The position numbers and the translations under genes were made by a program. From the NCBI GenBank assembly GCA_016183985.1, contig JACPDN010000005.1, positions 186,001 through 250,000 of the forward strand: a stretch of 64,000 nucleotides of DNA, in the 5' to 3' direction. The stretch comes from Pseudomonadota bacterium (GTDB lineage: Bacteria; Pseudomonadota; Alphaproteobacteria; Dongiales; Dongiaceae). The notes below the pieces were generated by a model that had not been told where the DNA came from, ran no database searches, and worked only from the letters and a program-made list of their open reading frames with translations. This document shows positions 1 through 9,869 of this stretch, one piece after another (position 1 is the first letter of the stretch; each line of letters begins with the position of its first letter).

Positions 1-508
1 CGGAAAAGAGCACGCGGCTCCCCGTCGGTGCCACGCGTTCGATGGCGAGACGGAGCTGCAGAATGGCCTGAGATGAGCCGATAAGCTCACCCTCTGCGCC
101 GGCGCGGTGTTTCAGTTCCTCGACCTCACGGCGCAGGCGCGCCGCTTCGAGCGCACGCTCGATCGTCAGCAGCAGGCGGTCGGACTTGAACGGCTTTTCG
201 ATGAAGTCATAGGCGCCATTTTTAATGGCTGTCACGGCCGTCTCGATATTGCCGTGGCCGCTGATCATGATGACGGGAATGTCTGAAAACTCGACCTTCA
301 GGATCTCGAGCAGTCCCATGCCATCGAGAGCGGAATTGTTCAGCCAGATATCGAGGACGATGAGATTTGGCCGCCGGGTGCGCAATTGCGCCAGGGCCGC
401 ATCGCTGTCCCCTGCCTCGCGTGTCTGGAAGCCTTCATCGCCGAGAATGCCGCTGATGAGCAAGCGGATGTCCGCCTCGTCATCGACGATGAGAATGTCC
501 CGCGCCAT
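1..508 (-). CDS. ntrX: Nitrogen-regulation response regulator NtrX (5' part; cut by window start)
   Basis: Not in the ORF track because it runs off the window. The minus strand from the ATG at 508 reads MARDILIVDDEADIR, a receiver domain with acidic pair D9/D10, phospho-acceptor D53 (VLDIW) and K105 (IEKPF). A linker helix follows and then the start of an AAA+ sigma54-interaction domain (ELIGSSQAI). About 169 residues are visible of the roughly 450 usual for NtrX. It lies 30 nt downstream of ntrY, its cognate kinase gene, in the same direction. NtrYX systems in this class are tied to nitrogen and redox control and envelope functions. The ATPase core and the Fis-type DNA-binding end lie outside the window. 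Confidence 0.95.
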   Translation of the reverse strand, partial: MARDILIVDDEADIRLLISGILGDEGFQTREAGDSDAALAQLRTRRPNLIVLDIWLNNSALDGMGLLEILKVEFSDIPVIMISGHGNIETAVTAIKNGAYDFIEKPFKSDRLLLTIERALEAARLRREVEELKHRAGAEGELIGSSQAILQLRLAIERVAPTGSRVLFS

Positions 509-538
509 ACGTCACTGCCCCATTCTGTCTTCTGGTGA

Positions 539-2839
539 CTATCTGCTGGCAATCTGCAGGCCGGGGGCCGTATCGGCACTGTCCGGCGACCGCATTTGCG
601 GTGCATCGAGTGGAAAACTCAACGTCACCACCGCCCCGCCACCCGGACGGTCTGCCAACGACAAACGACCACCATGGTCCTCCATGATCTTCTTGACGAT
701 AGCTAGCCCCAGACCGGTTCCCTTGCTGCGCGTCGTCACATAGGGTTCAGTCAGGCGCTCGCGGCCTTCCTTCGGCAAACCTTTGCCGTTGTCGGCAACA
801 CTGAGAAGCAATGCATCGCTCTCGCGTCTTATCCATAAATGGATATGCCCCGGCGTCAAGAGGCCATCCCGGCCAGTCGCGTCCCCCTCTTCCATGCGAC
901 CTTCGATCGCATCGGCGCCGTTCTGGAGCAGGTTTGTCAGTGCGCGATTGAACTGGCTCGAATCGCATTGGATCATGACCGGAATCTCGGGCAGGTCGAG
1001 CGAGTATTCGATTCCGGGATGCGCACTCTGCTGCAGGAAGACCAATTCCTTTGCCAGGGCGACAGGGCTTTCCGGATTGAGCACCGGCGCCGGCATGCGA
1101 GCGAAGGCGGAGAATTCATCGACCATCCGCCCGATGTCGCCAACTTGCCGGATGATGGTGTCGGTGCAGACCGTGAAGGTCTCGGGATCCTCGGTAATCT
1201 GCTTCAGGTATTTCCGTTTCAACCGCTCGGCTGACAGCTGAATTGGGGTTAACGGATTCTTGATCTCGTGGGCAATGCGCCGGGCGATATCGGACCAGGC
1301 CGCCTTGCGCTGCGCCGACAGCAGCTCCGTAACGTCATCGAAGGTGATGACCAGGCGCATGTGACCGTCCTCGCTCCGTTCGGACACCACGCGGACATGG
1401 AAGGTGCTGGTGGCACCATTCCGGTTCAAAGAAATCTGGCCATCGGCGACGCCTGAACTGCGATGCTGTGCTTGTCCCAACAACTCAGCCATTTCAGGAA
1501 CCAAGGCCGCAATAGGCTGTCCGATGCCCTGCTCCAGATCCTGACCGACAAGCGTCGACGCCGAGCGGTTGGCAAAGTCGACAATGCCGTTTTCGGTAAC
1601 ACCGATCACGCCCGCAGAAACGCCGGACAAAATGAGACCGGTGAGGCGGCTGCGGTCGTTGAGATCGCGGTTGGCCGCGATGAGGGCCGCCTGCTGGCTT
1701 TGCAATTGCGACGCCATGACATTGAATGTCCGACTGAGCGCCGCAAATTCGTCATTGCGCGACCCTACCCTAACACGGGCCGACATGTCGCCGTCGCCGA
1801 TCTTCTGGGCTGCCGAGGCCAAGCGCGAAACCGGTTTCACCAGCTTGCTCGCCGAGATGATGGCGTACCAGACTGCACCGAGCAACATCAACAGCGCCAA
1901 GACGGCATAGATGACGCCAGACGTGATCTGCAATGAGGAGCGATCTCGTTCCAGTTTATGATACAGCCGGGCTGCATCTTCCGTGCCCCGAACGGCGCTC
2001 AGCACGCGGTCGTCGATCAATCGGCCAGTATAGAGATAAAGTCCGACGACTGGATCCAATGCGACCAATGCCCGAACGCGGTCGCGGGTGGGTGAGACGA
2101 TGATCGCCGTTTCACCGCGGTCGGCCTGATCGAAAGACTCTTCCGGAATGTCGAGATCAAACTCCATCAAAACACTGAAGCTGGAGCGCGCCACAATCTG
2201 CATGCGCCGGTCTATAATGATTCCTTCAGACAAGTTCCGGAGATTGAGCTGGCGATCGAAGCTCGATTGGAACTGGTCCGGGTCGTTGATATCGATGAGC
2301 CCATTTGCACGCAATTCGGCCCCAATGGCGACGGTATCCGCCCCGATACGTTGCTGAGATTCCGCAAGATAGGAATTGGCAACATTAAGAGACGATTCGA
2401 CAGCGTTACTGATCCGTGTCGAGAACCAGTCGTTGAGACCAAAATTGAGGAATGCGACGGAAAAGATTGAAACGACAATGGTCGGCAGGACGGCGATAAG
2501 GCCGAACATCACGACCATTCGGGCGTGGAGCTGGGCGCCGGCCAAACCGCGGCGGCGGCCCATCCATAGCAGCACTGCCCGCCTCGCGATGATCGTCGCC
2601 AAGGCCAGAGCAACGACAAGATCACCCGTCAGCAGCCAGGTGATAGTGCGTGCCGGTTCGTCCGTATCCCAGACATCGGTCAGCGCCAAATAGGTGAGAA
2701 GTCCAAGACCCGCACCCAGTAACATCAGCGCAATGGCAAACAACCGTTCGAAGCCGATATCCACAGCCCAACGCTTGAGTGCACGACTGCGCGAGACCCG
2801 ACGCGGCCTTTCTACCAAATCGGGATGGGTCTCGGTCAC
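539..2839 (-). CDS. ntrY: Membrane sensor histidine kinase NtrY
   Basis: This 766-residue transmembrane sensor kinase is the partner of NtrX. Three N-terminal hydrophobic segments (about residues 30-53, 66-92, 107-134) precede a periplasmic stretch of about 170 residues. A further membrane segment lies near 305-330, followed by HAMP, a PAS domain (about 400-490), the phospho-acceptor H-box (RRIAHEIKNPLTP, H524) and a HATPase domain with an N-box (NLLQNGADAI) and G-boxes (DNGKGLP, GTGLGLAI). This is the full NtrY architecture at normal length. The start is GTG at 2839, 3 nt after the ntrC stop, with GGGAG about 11 nt upstream. It is the fourth gene of the dusB-ntrBC-ntrYX unit, so it is probably translated from the same transcript. 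Confidence 0.95.
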   Translation of the reverse strand: MTETHPDLVERPRRVSRSRALKRWAVDIGFERLFAIALMLLGAGLGLLTYLALTDVWDTDEPARTITWLLTGDLVVALALATIIARRAVLLWMGRRRGLAGAQLHARMVVMFGLIAVLPTIVVSIFSVAFLNFGLNDWFSTRISNAVESSLNVANSYLAESQQRIGADTVAIGAELRANGLIDINDPDQFQSSFDRQLNLRNLSEGIIIDRRMQIVARSSFSVLMEFDLDIPEESFDQADRGETAIIVSPTRDRVRALVALDPVVGLYLYTGRLIDDRVLSAVRGTEDAARLYHKLERDRSSLQITSGVIYAVLALLMLLGAVWYAIISASKLVKPVSRLASAAQKIGDGDMSARVRVGSRNDEFAALSRTFNVMASQLQSQQAALIAANRDLNDRSRLTGLILSGVSAGVIGVTENGIVDFANRSASTLVGQDLEQGIGQPIAALVPEMAELLGQAQHRSSGVADGQISLNRNGATSTFHVRVVSERSEDGHMRLVITFDDVTELLSAQRKAAWSDIARRIAHEIKNPLTPIQLSAERLKRKYLKQITEDPETFTVCTDTIIRQVGDIGRMVDEFSAFARMPAPVLNPESPVALAKELVFLQQSAHPGIEYSLDLPEIPVMIQCDSSQFNRALTNLLQNGADAIEGRMEEGDATGRDGLLTPGHIHLWIRRESDALLLSVADNGKGLPKEGRERLTEPYVTTRSKGTGLGLAIVKKIMEDHGGRLSLADRPGGGAVVTLSFPLDAPQMRSPDSADTAPGLQIASR

Positions 2840-2842
2840 GGC

Positions 2843-4288
2843 CTAGCGGCTCCCGCGTGTCGGCTGCAGTTCAAGTTCCTTCAGCTTCTTGCGCAGGGTA
2901 TTGCGGTTGAGGCCGAGGAGATCGGCGGCCCGGATCTGATTACCACGCGTCGCTTCCATGGAAATGGAGAGCAACGGCCGTTCAATCTCGTGAAGGATTC
3001 GATCATAAAGACCGCGCGCGGGCAAGGCTCCCTCATGGGCATCGAAATAGGCCCGCAGGTGCTTTTCAACGGACTGGCCGAGCGTTTCGTCCGTGGCCTT
3101 GGCGCCCACATTGGCCGCCTGCTCCTGCGCCTTCAACTGCTCCGTTACAATCCGGGCGTCAATCGCGGGCTCGCTATAAAGGACCGCGATACGCCGCATC
3201 AGGTTCTCGAGCTCTCGCACATTGCCGGGCCAACGATGCCGTTTCAGCAAGGTCTGGGCATCCGGATCGAGGGTCTTGAGCGGCAGGCCCTCCGTAGCGA
3301 TGAGTTCAAGGAAATGCCGGGCGAGGTCGGGGATGTCTTCGACGCGGTCGCGCAGCGGCGGCAGCGTAATCGGCACGACGTTGAGGCGGTAATAGAGGTC
3401 TTCGCGGAAGCGGCCTTGCTGGATGAGCTGGCGCAGGTCGCGATGCGTCGCCGCCACGATCCGCACGTCGGCCCGAATCGGCGTCCGGCCGCCAACGGGC
3501 GTGAATTCGCCTGATTGCAGCACACGCAGAAGCCGGGTCTGCGCCTCAAGCGGCATATCGCCGATTTCGTCGAGGAAAAGCGTGCCGCCGGTCGCCGCCT
3601 CGAACTTGCCAATGCCGCGTTGAATGGCTCCGGTGAAGGCGCCTTTCTCGTGACCGAAGAGTTCGCTTTCAATCAGCTCGCGCGGGATAGCGGCCATGTT
3701 GACGGCGACGAAGGGTCGATCGCGACGGCGCCCGAAATCATGGAGCGCCCGCGCCACCAACTCCTTGCCGGTGCCGGATTCACCATGAATGAGTGCCGTC
3801 ATATCCGTGCCAACCAGCCGGGCGACCACGCGGTAGATTTCCTGCATGGCGGCGGAACGGCCGATGATTGGCAGCTTGTCTTCCTTGACCGACGTGTTCG
3901 TCGCGGTGGCAACGCTGTCATTGCGCGGACGCGTCAAGGCACGATCGACCGCTGCCGTCAGCGCCCCAAGATCGAACGGCTTGGGCAGATATTCAAAGGC
4001 GCCCCGCTCCGTCGCCTTGATGGCGGTGAGGATCGTGTTCTGGGCGCTCATGACGATGATGGGAATGTCGGGACGTTCGGCCTTGATGCGCGGGACGAGG
4101 TCGAGGCCATCACCGTCCGGCATCATCACATCGGTGATGATGACATCACCCTCCCCGCCTTTCACCCACTGCCATAAGGTTGCGGCGTTAGCGGCAGTCT
4201 TGACCTGATGGCCACGTTCGGCGAGCGCCTGGCTCAACACCATTCGGATGGCACGGTCATCATCTGCGATGAGAACGGTCTTGCTCAT
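2843..4288 (-). CDS. ntrC: Nitrogen regulation response regulator NtrC
   Basis: Sigma54-dependent activator: an N-terminal receiver (acidic cluster near residue 10, phospho-acceptor D53 in ITDVMMPD), an AAA+ domain with Walker A GESGTGKE, the sigma54-contact loop GAFTGA and Walker [10 protein letters not shown], and a C-terminal Fis-type helix-turn-helix ([20 protein letters not shown]). The track begins at 4312. I prefer the internal ATG at 4288 ([11 protein letters not shown]) because that is where the conserved domain starts and it leaves a 4-nt gap to the ntrB stop rather than a 20-nt overlap. It is phosphorylated by NtrB and drives nitrogen-assimilation promoters in this family. Confidence 0.95.
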   Translation of the reverse strand: MSKTVLIADDDRAIRMVLSQALAERGHQVKTAANAATLWQWVKGGEGDVIITDVMMPDGDGLDLVPRIKAERPDIPIIVMSAQNTILTAIKATERGAFEYLPKPFDLGALTAAVDRALTRPRNDSVATATNTSVKEDKLPIIGRSAAMQEIYRVVARLVGTDMTALIHGESGTGKELVARALHDFGRRRDRPFVAVNMAAIPRELIESELFGHEKGAFTGAIQRGIGKFEAATGGTLFLDEIGDMPLEAQTRLLRVLQSGEFTPVGGRTPIRADVRIVAATHRDLRQLIQQGRFREDLYYRLNVVPITLPPLRDRVEDIPDLARHFLELIATEGLPLKTLDPDAQTLLKRHRWPGNVRELENLMRRIAVLYSEPAIDARIVTEQLKAQEQAANVGAKATDETLGQSVEKHLRAYFDAHEGALPARGLYDRILHEIERPLLSISMEATRGNQIRAADLLGLNRNTLRKKLKELELQPTRGSR

Positions 4289-4292
4289 TGGA

Positions 4293-5438
4293 TCATGCGT
4301 CTCCACGGCCATCGGCGATTGGTAGAATCACGGAAAAGATGGTTCGACCCGGCTGGCTATCGCAATCGATCAGCCCGCCATGGTCAGTCACAATCTTGGC
4401 GACAAGAGCAAGACCCAGCCCCTTGCCTCCTGCCTTGCCACTGACAAAGGGTTCGAACAGCTGTGCCTTCAACGCCTCAGGCACGCCACCGCCATTATCC
4501 TGCACGGTGATGACAAGACCGAGGCGACGGCGAGACGCCGTGCCGGGCTCGCTGACCGAAAGGCCGGGCCTGTAACGCGTGCTGAGAACGATAGCGCCGC
4601 CGGTTTCCGGGACTGCCTCGGCCGCATTCTTGAAAAGATTGAGAAAGACCTGGATCAGTTGATCGCGATTGCCGAGCACGGGTGGCAGCGACGGGTCGTA
4701 TTCCTCACGGAACGCCACATTCCTGCCGAAACCAGCCTGGGCCAAGCGCCGCACATGCTCCAGAACTTCGTGGATATTGACCGGCTGCATCGGGGCGGGC
4801 CGCGAGTCCGTAAAGACCTCCAGCCCGTTGACCATGCCGACGATGCGGTCGGTTTCCTCGCAGATCAGCTGAGTGAGCTGGCGATCACCCGGCGTGATCT
4901 TTGATTCCAGCAATTGGGCCGCGCCACGGATACCGGAGAGCGGATTCTTGACCTCATGCGCCAGCATGGCCGCAATGGCCTTTGCCGAACGCGCTGCGTC
5001 GCGACTGACCGCTTGCTGCGCCAGACGCCATTCCAGTCCACGATCCTGCAAGAGCACGGCGACATGACCGGCGGGTTGACTCAGCATCGCGACATCAACA
5101 GCCGCATGCTCGATCGTCAAACGGGGGCCAGACAATGACATATCGGCCTCGCCCACGGCACTGGCCCCCGCCCGCGCTGCGTCAATGAGGGCGAAGAGCG
5201 GGGAATCAGCGGCTATATGTTCGTTGAGTGGTTTCGAGATCAGCTGAGCGCGGCTCAACCCCAGCAAGGCTTCGGCCGCCGCATTGACGCTTGAGACACG
5301 GTTATTTGCATCGAGGGCGATGATGGCGAGCGGCAGCGCTTCCAGCAGTGCCAATGCGTCGGGCAGCAATGGGAGATTGCGGATCCCGGGTGCCAGGGCC
5401 AGCTTGGGGATTGCAGAAGCTGGCGCGGCACTGCTCAT
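4293..5438 (-). CDS. ntrB: Nitrogen regulation sensor kinase NtrB
   Basis: Soluble PAS-containing histidine kinase of 381 residues, partner of NtrC and in this family controlled by PII proteins. No membrane segment is seen. The PAS region covers about residues 25-130 ([14 protein letters not shown]). The H-box is [13 protein letters not shown] with H161, the HATPase N-box [10 protein letters not shown] and the G-boxes DNGGGVP and GKGLGLALV. The start codon overlaps the dusB stop by 4 nt (ATGA), a typical translational-coupling arrangement. The order dusB(nifR3)-ntrB-ntrC is the classic alphaproteobacterial one. Confidence 0.95.
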   Translation of the reverse strand: MSSAAPASAIPKLALAPGIRNLPLLPDALALLEALPLAIIALDANNRVSSVNAAAEALLGLSRAQLISKPLNEHIAADSPLFALIDAARAGASAVGEADMSLSGPRLTIEHAAVDVAMLSQPAGHVAVLLQDRGLEWRLAQQAVSRDAARSAKAIAAMLAHEVKNPLSGIRGAAQLLESKITPGDRQLTQLICEETDRIVGMVNGLEVFTDSRPAPMQPVNIHEVLEHVRRLAQAGFGRNVAFREEYDPSLPPVLGNRDQLIQVFLNLFKNAAEAVPETGGAIVLSTRYRPGLSVSEPGTASRRRLGLVITVQDNGGGVPEALKAQLFEPFVSGKAGGKGLGLALVAKIVTDHGGLIDCDSQPGRTIFSVILPIADGRGDA

Positions 5439-6424
5439 GCGGCTGCCTGCTGATCCAACTGCGGTTCATAGAATTCGCGGATGGCGGCCATGGCAGCCTC
5501 CGGTGTTTCCAGCGTGTTGATGCGCACGCGAAATTCTGCCGAGCCGGTGAGGCCTTTCGAATACCAGGCAACATGCTTGCGCGCGATTTTGAGGCCGGTA
5601 TCGCGTCCGTAATGCTCGATCATGGCTTCGTAATGGGCCATGAGCAGCTGGTATTGGCGCCACAATGGTGGGTCTTGCAAGCGCTCTCCGTCCTTCAGGA
5701 AGCGGATCACCTGATTGGGGAACCATGGACGGCCATAAGCGCCACGACCGATCATGACGCCATCGGCGCCGCTGAGATCGCGCGCCTCACGCGCCTTATC
5801 GACTGTCGTGATATCGCCGTTGACGACAACCGGAATTGAAACAGCCTCCTTGACCTTGCGCACAAAGCCCCAATCCGCCTCACCGGTATAAAGCTGCGCG
5901 CGCGTACGGCCATGGATGGTGATCATCTTGATGCCGCTCGCCTCGGCAATGCGGGCGAGGCTCGGTGCATTGAGGTTTGTGGAATCCCAACCCATGCGCA
6001 TCTTAAGCGTCACCGGCAGCTTCACGGCCTGCGCGGTCGCCTCGAGAATCTTGCCGGCATGGACTTCATCGCGCATCAGCGCCGAGCCGGCCTGGCCGTT
6101 CACGACCTTCTTCACCGGGCAGCCGAAATTGATATCGATGATGGCCGCACCGCGATCTTCGTTGAGTTTGGCTGCCTCGCCCATCACGCGCGGGTCGCAG
6201 CCGGCGAGCTGCACCGACATCGGCGCCTCTTCAGCGCAGTTGGTGATCATCTTCATCGTCTGGCGGGCCTGGCGGATCATCGCCTCGCTGGCGATCATCT
6301 CGGACACGACGAGGCCGGCACCTTCCTGCTTCACCAGGCGGCGGAACGGCATATCGGTGACGCCGGACATCGGAGCGAGGATGACCGGATCGTCGATCTT
6401 AATGGGACCAATCTGAATGCTCAT
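5435..6424 (-). CDS. dusB: tRNA-dihydrouridine synthase DusB (NifR3)
   Basis: FMN-dependent reductase that makes dihydrouridine in tRNA. It is 329 residues long, the normal size. The N-terminal [14 protein letters not shown] motif and the catalytic-cysteine segment [10 protein letters not shown] are present, as are FMN-phosphate-binding elements PVVVNGDI and [11 protein letters not shown]. It is the first gene of the dusB-ntrB-ntrC-ntrY-ntrX unit, and in alphaproteobacteria it was first named nifR3 for this position. A 15-bp palindrome lies 23 nt upstream of its start and may control the whole unit (listed separately). Confidence 0.96.
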   Translation of the reverse strand: MSIQIGPIKIDDPVILAPMSGVTDMPFRRLVKQEGAGLVVSEMIASEAMIRQARQTMKMITNCAEEAPMSVQLAGCDPRVMGEAAKLNEDRGAAIIDINFGCPVKKVVNGQAGSALMRDEVHAGKILEATAQAVKLPVTLKMRMGWDSTNLNAPSLARIAEASGIKMITIHGRTRAQLYTGEADWGFVRKVKEAVSIPVVVNGDITTVDKAREARDLSGADGVMIGRGAYGRPWFPNQVIRFLKDGERLQDPPLWRQYQLLMAHYEAMIEHYGRDTGLKIARKHVAWYSKGLTGSAEFRVRINTLETPEAAMAAIREFYEPQLDQQAAA

Positions 6425-6446
6425 TTTTCAGGCAACCGATTTCAAT

Positions 6447-6461
6447 GCCTAATTCTTAGGC
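6447..6461. promoter_or_regulatory. Perfect palindrome GCCTAA-ttc-TTAGGC in the dusB-ntrBC promoter region
   Basis: A perfect 6+3+6 inverted repeat in the 92-nt gap between dusB (start 6424) and the CcsA-like gene upstream. It lies about 23 nt before the dusB ATG. On the minus strand a possible TTGCAA / TAGAAA promoter with 16-bp spacing lies just upstream. The palindrome does not match the usual NtrC site (TGC-N11-GCA). It could be an operator, or an mRNA hairpin masking the leader. I cannot name a regulator. Confidence 0.45.
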
Positions 6462-6516
6462 GATTTCTAACCGGTTCTCTCGCAATTGCAACAAAAAAGC
6501 TGTGGGGCGTCGAAAA

Positions 6517-7323
6517 TCAGCCGAGCAGCACATCCTTGACGAATTTGACGCCCGGATAGCCCAGGGTAAGGAGCAAATAGCCCGCCAGAACCCATCTGGC
6601 GGCGCGCCGGCCGCGGATTCCGGTCATGCGATGGGTAACAAGCAGCACGACCAGAACCAGGAACGCGAGAACCGAAAGCAGCACCTTATGGCTGAGTTCC
6701 GGCCAGGATCCGCTTTCCATGAAAGTGTTGGCAAAGCCGCTGGCAAGAGCCGCCGCCATGAAAATGGCCGCCCAGGTCAACAATTTGATTTGCAATCCTT
6801 CCGCCTCCAGAAGCGGCGGCAAGGCGCGTTCGGCCCAGCCCGATTGGCGCCTTTTAAGGGCTCGCTCCTGAACCAGTACGGCCAGCCCGGCAATCGCCCC
6901 TAGCGTCAGGACGCCATAGCTTGCCACAGCCAGGACCACATGGGCACGGAACCAAGCCGCCGATGCAATGGCAGGCGTCGGCTCGCTGAATGAGGCAAAG
7001 AGCAGCGCCAAAAGTGCAAAAAGGACCAGATAAGGCAGCAAGAGTGCTGCCAGGCGAAAGGCTTCCCCATTCACCGCGCTGAGGGCCGCAAAGGCGAGCA
7101 GCGAGACGGCACAGCTCGCCCATAAATTGGCGGAAAGCCCGGCTTCCCAGCCATGGGCCATCGATTGCGCGAAGACGCCGCCGCTGCCGGCAATGGCAGC
7201 GGCCAGGAACAGCCAGAACTGGAAATTGCGCTGCAGCTTGGCGGTGATGGCGAGGACAGCTAGCGGCAAAAGAGTCAGCAGGCCGGCGATTTGCAGATTC
7301 AGGGGGCTCGACATGGCGCGCAT
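6517..7323 (-). CDS. CcsA/YpjD (CorE)-like cytochrome c assembly family membrane protein
   Basis: About 268 residues, with eight or so hydrophobic segments spread over the full length. The C-terminal part carries the pattern of the CcsA/YpjD family (FRAHVVLAVASYGVLTLGAIAG, then ELSHKVLLSVLAF), with family-typical histidines in H-x-x-L and SHK contexts. Relatives bind or move heme or serve as divalent-metal efflux components, and which applies here cannot be told. Start is uncertain: the track begins at a TTG (7350), while ATGs at 7323 and 7314 both precede the first helix and none has a convincing ribosome site. It is divergent from ispDF. Confidence 0.75.
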   Translation of the reverse strand: MRAMSSPLNLQIAGLLTLLPLAVLAITAKLQRNFQFWLFLAAAIAGSGGVFAQSMAHGWEAGLSANLWASCAVSLLAFAALSAVNGEAFRLAALLLPYLVLFALLALLFASFSEPTPAIASAAWFRAHVVLAVASYGVLTLGAIAGLAVLVQERALKRRQSGWAERALPPLLEAEGLQIKLLTWAAIFMAAALASGFANTFMESGSWPELSHKVLLSVLAFLVLVVLLVTHRMTGIRGRRAARWVLAGYLLLTLGYPGVKFVKDVLLG

Positions 7324-7378
7324 TATGGTGAGGCGCCGCCCCCTTGGCAAACCAGATCGGATGCCCTAGAGAGCCATC

Positions 7379-8575
7379 ATGTCACAGGCTCAGAATCCCC
7401 AAAAACCCAAGGTCTTTGCCCTTATCGTCGCAGCCGGCAGCGGCAGCCGCATGGGCACGGACATGCCCAAGCAATACTTGCCTTTGGGCGGCAAGACCGT
7501 GCTTCGCCATAGTCTCGAAACCTTCCTTGCCCATCCACACATTAGCGGCGTGCGGGTCGTCATCAACGATGCCCTGCGCGATCTCTATGATGCTGCAACA
7601 GCGGGACTCGATCTGATGCCCCCGGTTGCCGGTGGCGGGCGCCGTCAGGATTCGGTCCGGCTTGGGCTCGAAAGCCTCGCCGGCGAAACGCCCGATCTGG
7701 TGCTAATCCATGATGCGGCGCGGCCGTTCATCGATGCCGGCACGATCGACCGGACGATCGATACCCTTGCCACCCATGACGGTGCCTTGGTCGCCGTGCC
7801 GGTGGTCGACACGCTGAAGCGTGGCGCCGCGGATGGCGATACCACTTTCAGCGGCGCCACGGTCGACCGCAACGGATTATGGCGGGCGCAGACCCCGCAA
7901 GGCTTCCGCTTCGCCCCGCTGCTGGACGCGCATCGGCGGTTGGCCGCCGGACCGGAAATGACCGACGACGCCGCCGTTGCCGAAGCAGCCGGCATGAAGG
8001 TTGCGCTCGTCCTGGGACACGAGAACAATTTCAAGATCACGGCTCCGGCCGACCTCGAACGCGCGGAGCGCCTGATGAGCGAGCAGATGGAATACAGAAC
8101 CGGCAATGGCTTCGACGTGCATCGCCTGATACCTGGCGATGGCGTCATTATGTGCGGTGTGACGATACCCCATCATCAGAAGCTCGAAGGCCATTCCGAC
8201 GCTGATGTCGGCATGCATGCGCTGACCGATGCGATCCTGGGTGCCATAGGTGCCGGCGATATCGGCCAGCATTTCCCGCCTTCGGACCCGCAATGGCGCG
8301 GCGCCGCGTCATGGAAGTTCCTGGCCCATGCAGCGAAGTTGGTGGCCGACAAGGGCGGGCGCATCGCGCATTGCGACATCACCATCATCTGCGAGAAGCC
8401 AAAGGTCGGGCCGCACCGCGCCGCCATGCAGGCCAAGCTTGCGGAAATCCTGGGAGTCGCGCTCGACCGCGTGAGCGTGAAGGCGACGACCACCGAGCAA
8501 TTGGGCTTTACCGGCCGCGGCGAAGGCATCGCCGCCCAGGCGACGGCAACCGTCGCCCTGCCCATCACAGCCTGA
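7379..8575 (+). CDS. ispDF: Bifunctional IspD/IspF (MEP isoprenoid pathway)
   Basis: Fusion of 2-C-methyl-D-erythritol 4-phosphate cytidylyltransferase (IspD) and 2-C-methyl-D-erythritol 2,4-cyclodiphosphate synthase (IspF), which act at non-consecutive MEP pathway steps. The IspD half shows the nucleotide-binding AAGSGSRMG (residues 18-26) with K31, and HDAARPF. The IspF half begins near residue 236 and has the metal-binding D246-x-H248 (GFDVHRL), LEGHSDADV and TTTEQLGFTGRGEGI at the end. The fusion (398 aa) is common in alphaproteobacteria. pncC follows after 10 nt, so an operon is likely. Confidence 0.97.
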   Translation: MSQAQNPQKPKVFALIVAAGSGSRMGTDMPKQYLPLGGKTVLRHSLETFLAHPHISGVRVVINDALRDLYDAATAGLDLMPPVAGGGRRQDSVRLGLESLAGETPDLVLIHDAARPFIDAGTIDRTIDTLATHDGALVAVPVVDTLKRGAADGDTTFSGATVDRNGLWRAQTPQGFRFAPLLDAHRRLAAGPEMTDDAAVAEAAGMKVALVLGHENNFKITAPADLERAERLMSEQMEYRTGNGFDVHRLIPGDGVIMCGVTIPHHQKLEGHSDADVGMHALTDAILGAIGAGDIGQHFPPSDPQWRGAASWKFLAHAAKLVADKGGRIAHCDITIICEKPKVGPHRAAMQAKLAEILGVALDRVSVKATTTEQLGFTGRGEGIAAQATATVALPITA

Positions 8576-8585
8576 GGATCTCGCC

Positions 8586-9059
8586 ATGGACGTCGCCGGC
8601 CTTCTCGATCTCTACCGGCAGAGCGGCCTTAAGATCGCGACGGCCGAGAGCTGCACCGGCGGACTGGTAGCGGCCAGTCTCACAGCCATTGCCGGGTCAT
8701 CCGATGTCTTCGAGCGCGGCTGGGTGACTTATTCCAATGAGGCCAAGAGCGAAAGCCTTGGTGTGCCGGCAGAACTTATCATCGAAAAAGGCGCTGTCAG
8801 CTCGGAAGTGGCGGAGCAGATGGCACGCGGGGCTTTGCGCCGCTCAGGCGCCGATGTTGCTGTCTCAATCACCGGCATCGCCGGGCCAGGCGGCGGATCC
8901 GAGGAGAAGCCTGTCGGCCTGGTCTATATCGGCCTTGCCCGCACGGACGGATGGTCGCAGGTCGAGCGCTGTGTTTTCCCAGGCAATCGCGACGCGGTGC
9001 GCGCTCATTCGGTGGCCCGTGCCCTTGCTCATCTGGCAACGGCGCTGACCGCCCAGTAA
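8586..9059 (+). CDS. pncC: CinA-family nicotinamide-nucleotide amidohydrolase
   Basis: This 157-residue stand-alone CinA C-terminal domain (PncC) deamidates nicotinamide mononucleotide in NAD salvage. Conserved family blocks are visible: ATAESCTGGLVAA (nucleophile-region serine/cysteine near residue 20), GWVTYSNEAKSESLGV and SITGIAGPGGGS. The competence-damage N-terminal domain of long CinA proteins is absent, as is normal for the short type. It follows ispDF in the same direction with a 10-nt gap and precedes the DUF429 gene by 9 nt. Confidence 0.9.
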   Translation: MDVAGLLDLYRQSGLKIATAESCTGGLVAASLTAIAGSSDVFERGWVTYSNEAKSESLGVPAELIIEKGAVSSEVAEQMARGALRRSGADVAVSITGIAGPGGGSEEKPVGLVYIGLARTDGWSQVERCVFPGNRDAVRAHSVARALAHLATALTAQ

Positions 9060-9068
9060 GGCATTTAG

Positions 9069-9869
9069 GTGACGCGGATCCTCGGTATCGATTTCTCTGG
9101 CGCCCAGGATGCCGGCCGCAAGATCTGGATCGCTGAGGCTCGACGCACCGACGGGCCGATCGAGATCGATGACTGTCGCCCGGCAATCGATCTGCATGGC
9201 GGCAGCCGGCTGCCCGAGATCGCGATTGCCGCATTGGCCCGGCACATCGTCGCGGAGCCCGACACCATTGCCGGCTGCGACTTTCCCTTCAGCCTGCCGA
9301 TCGATCTGGTCTCGGCCAAGGACTGGTGCAGTTTTGCGCTCAATTTCCGGCGGCGCTTCGTCGACCCGTTGAGCTTCCACGATCTCTGCCATCAGGCGAC
9401 GGGCGGGCTCGAAATCAAGCGCCGCACGGATCGCGAAGATAGGACGCCGTTCAATTCCTTCAACCTGCGTCTCTATCGCCAAACCTGGTGGGGGATCGGC
9501 CATCTATTGGCGCCACTCGTTGCAGGAGATGCAGTAAGGGTCTGGCCGCAGATGACGCGCACCGCCGGCAGGCCGACGATTGTCGAAGTCTGTGCCGCAT
9601 GCAGCTTGATCCGTCTCGATTGCTACCCTTCATACAAGGGCCGGACAAAGAAGCATCGAGACGCCCGCAAGCGCATTCTCGATCTGTTGATAGCCCGCGA
9701 TTTTCTGGTACCTCCGAAACGGGCGATGCGCAACATGCTGCTGGATAACCAAGGCGGCGATGCGCTTGATGCAGTGATCGGTGCCATTGCCGTCAATCGC
9801 TCGAGCCTGGGCGCCAAGCGCGATCGCTTCGACCGAATGGAAGGACGCGTCTTCTTCGATCTGGGCTAG
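9069..9869 (+). CDS. DUF429 family protein (predicted RNase H-like fold)
   Basis: A 266-residue protein with the DUF429 opening ILGIDFSGAQDAGRKIWIAE (acidic residue in a G-x-D-x-S/G-G strand) and a conserved C-terminal GGDALDAVIGAIAV helix. Family members are predicted to have an RNase H-like nuclease fold, with no firm biochemical role. Start is GTG at 9069, 9 nt after pncC, consistent with a three-gene operon ispDF-pncC-DUF429. The TAG stop sits in a CTAG that is also the stop of the convergent RidA gene, a 4-bp overlap. Confidence 0.75.
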   Translation: MTRILGIDFSGAQDAGRKIWIAEARRTDGPIEIDDCRPAIDLHGGSRLPEIAIAALARHIVAEPDTIAGCDFPFSLPIDLVSAKDWCSFALNFRRRFVDPLSFHDLCHQATGGLEIKRRTDREDRTPFNSFNLRLYRQTWWGIGHLLAPLVAGDAVRVWPQMTRTAGRPTIVEVCAACSLIRLDCYPSYKGRTKKHRDARKRILDLLIARDFLVPPKRAMRNMLLDNQGGDALDAVIGAIAVNRSSLGAKRDRFDRMEGRVFFDLG

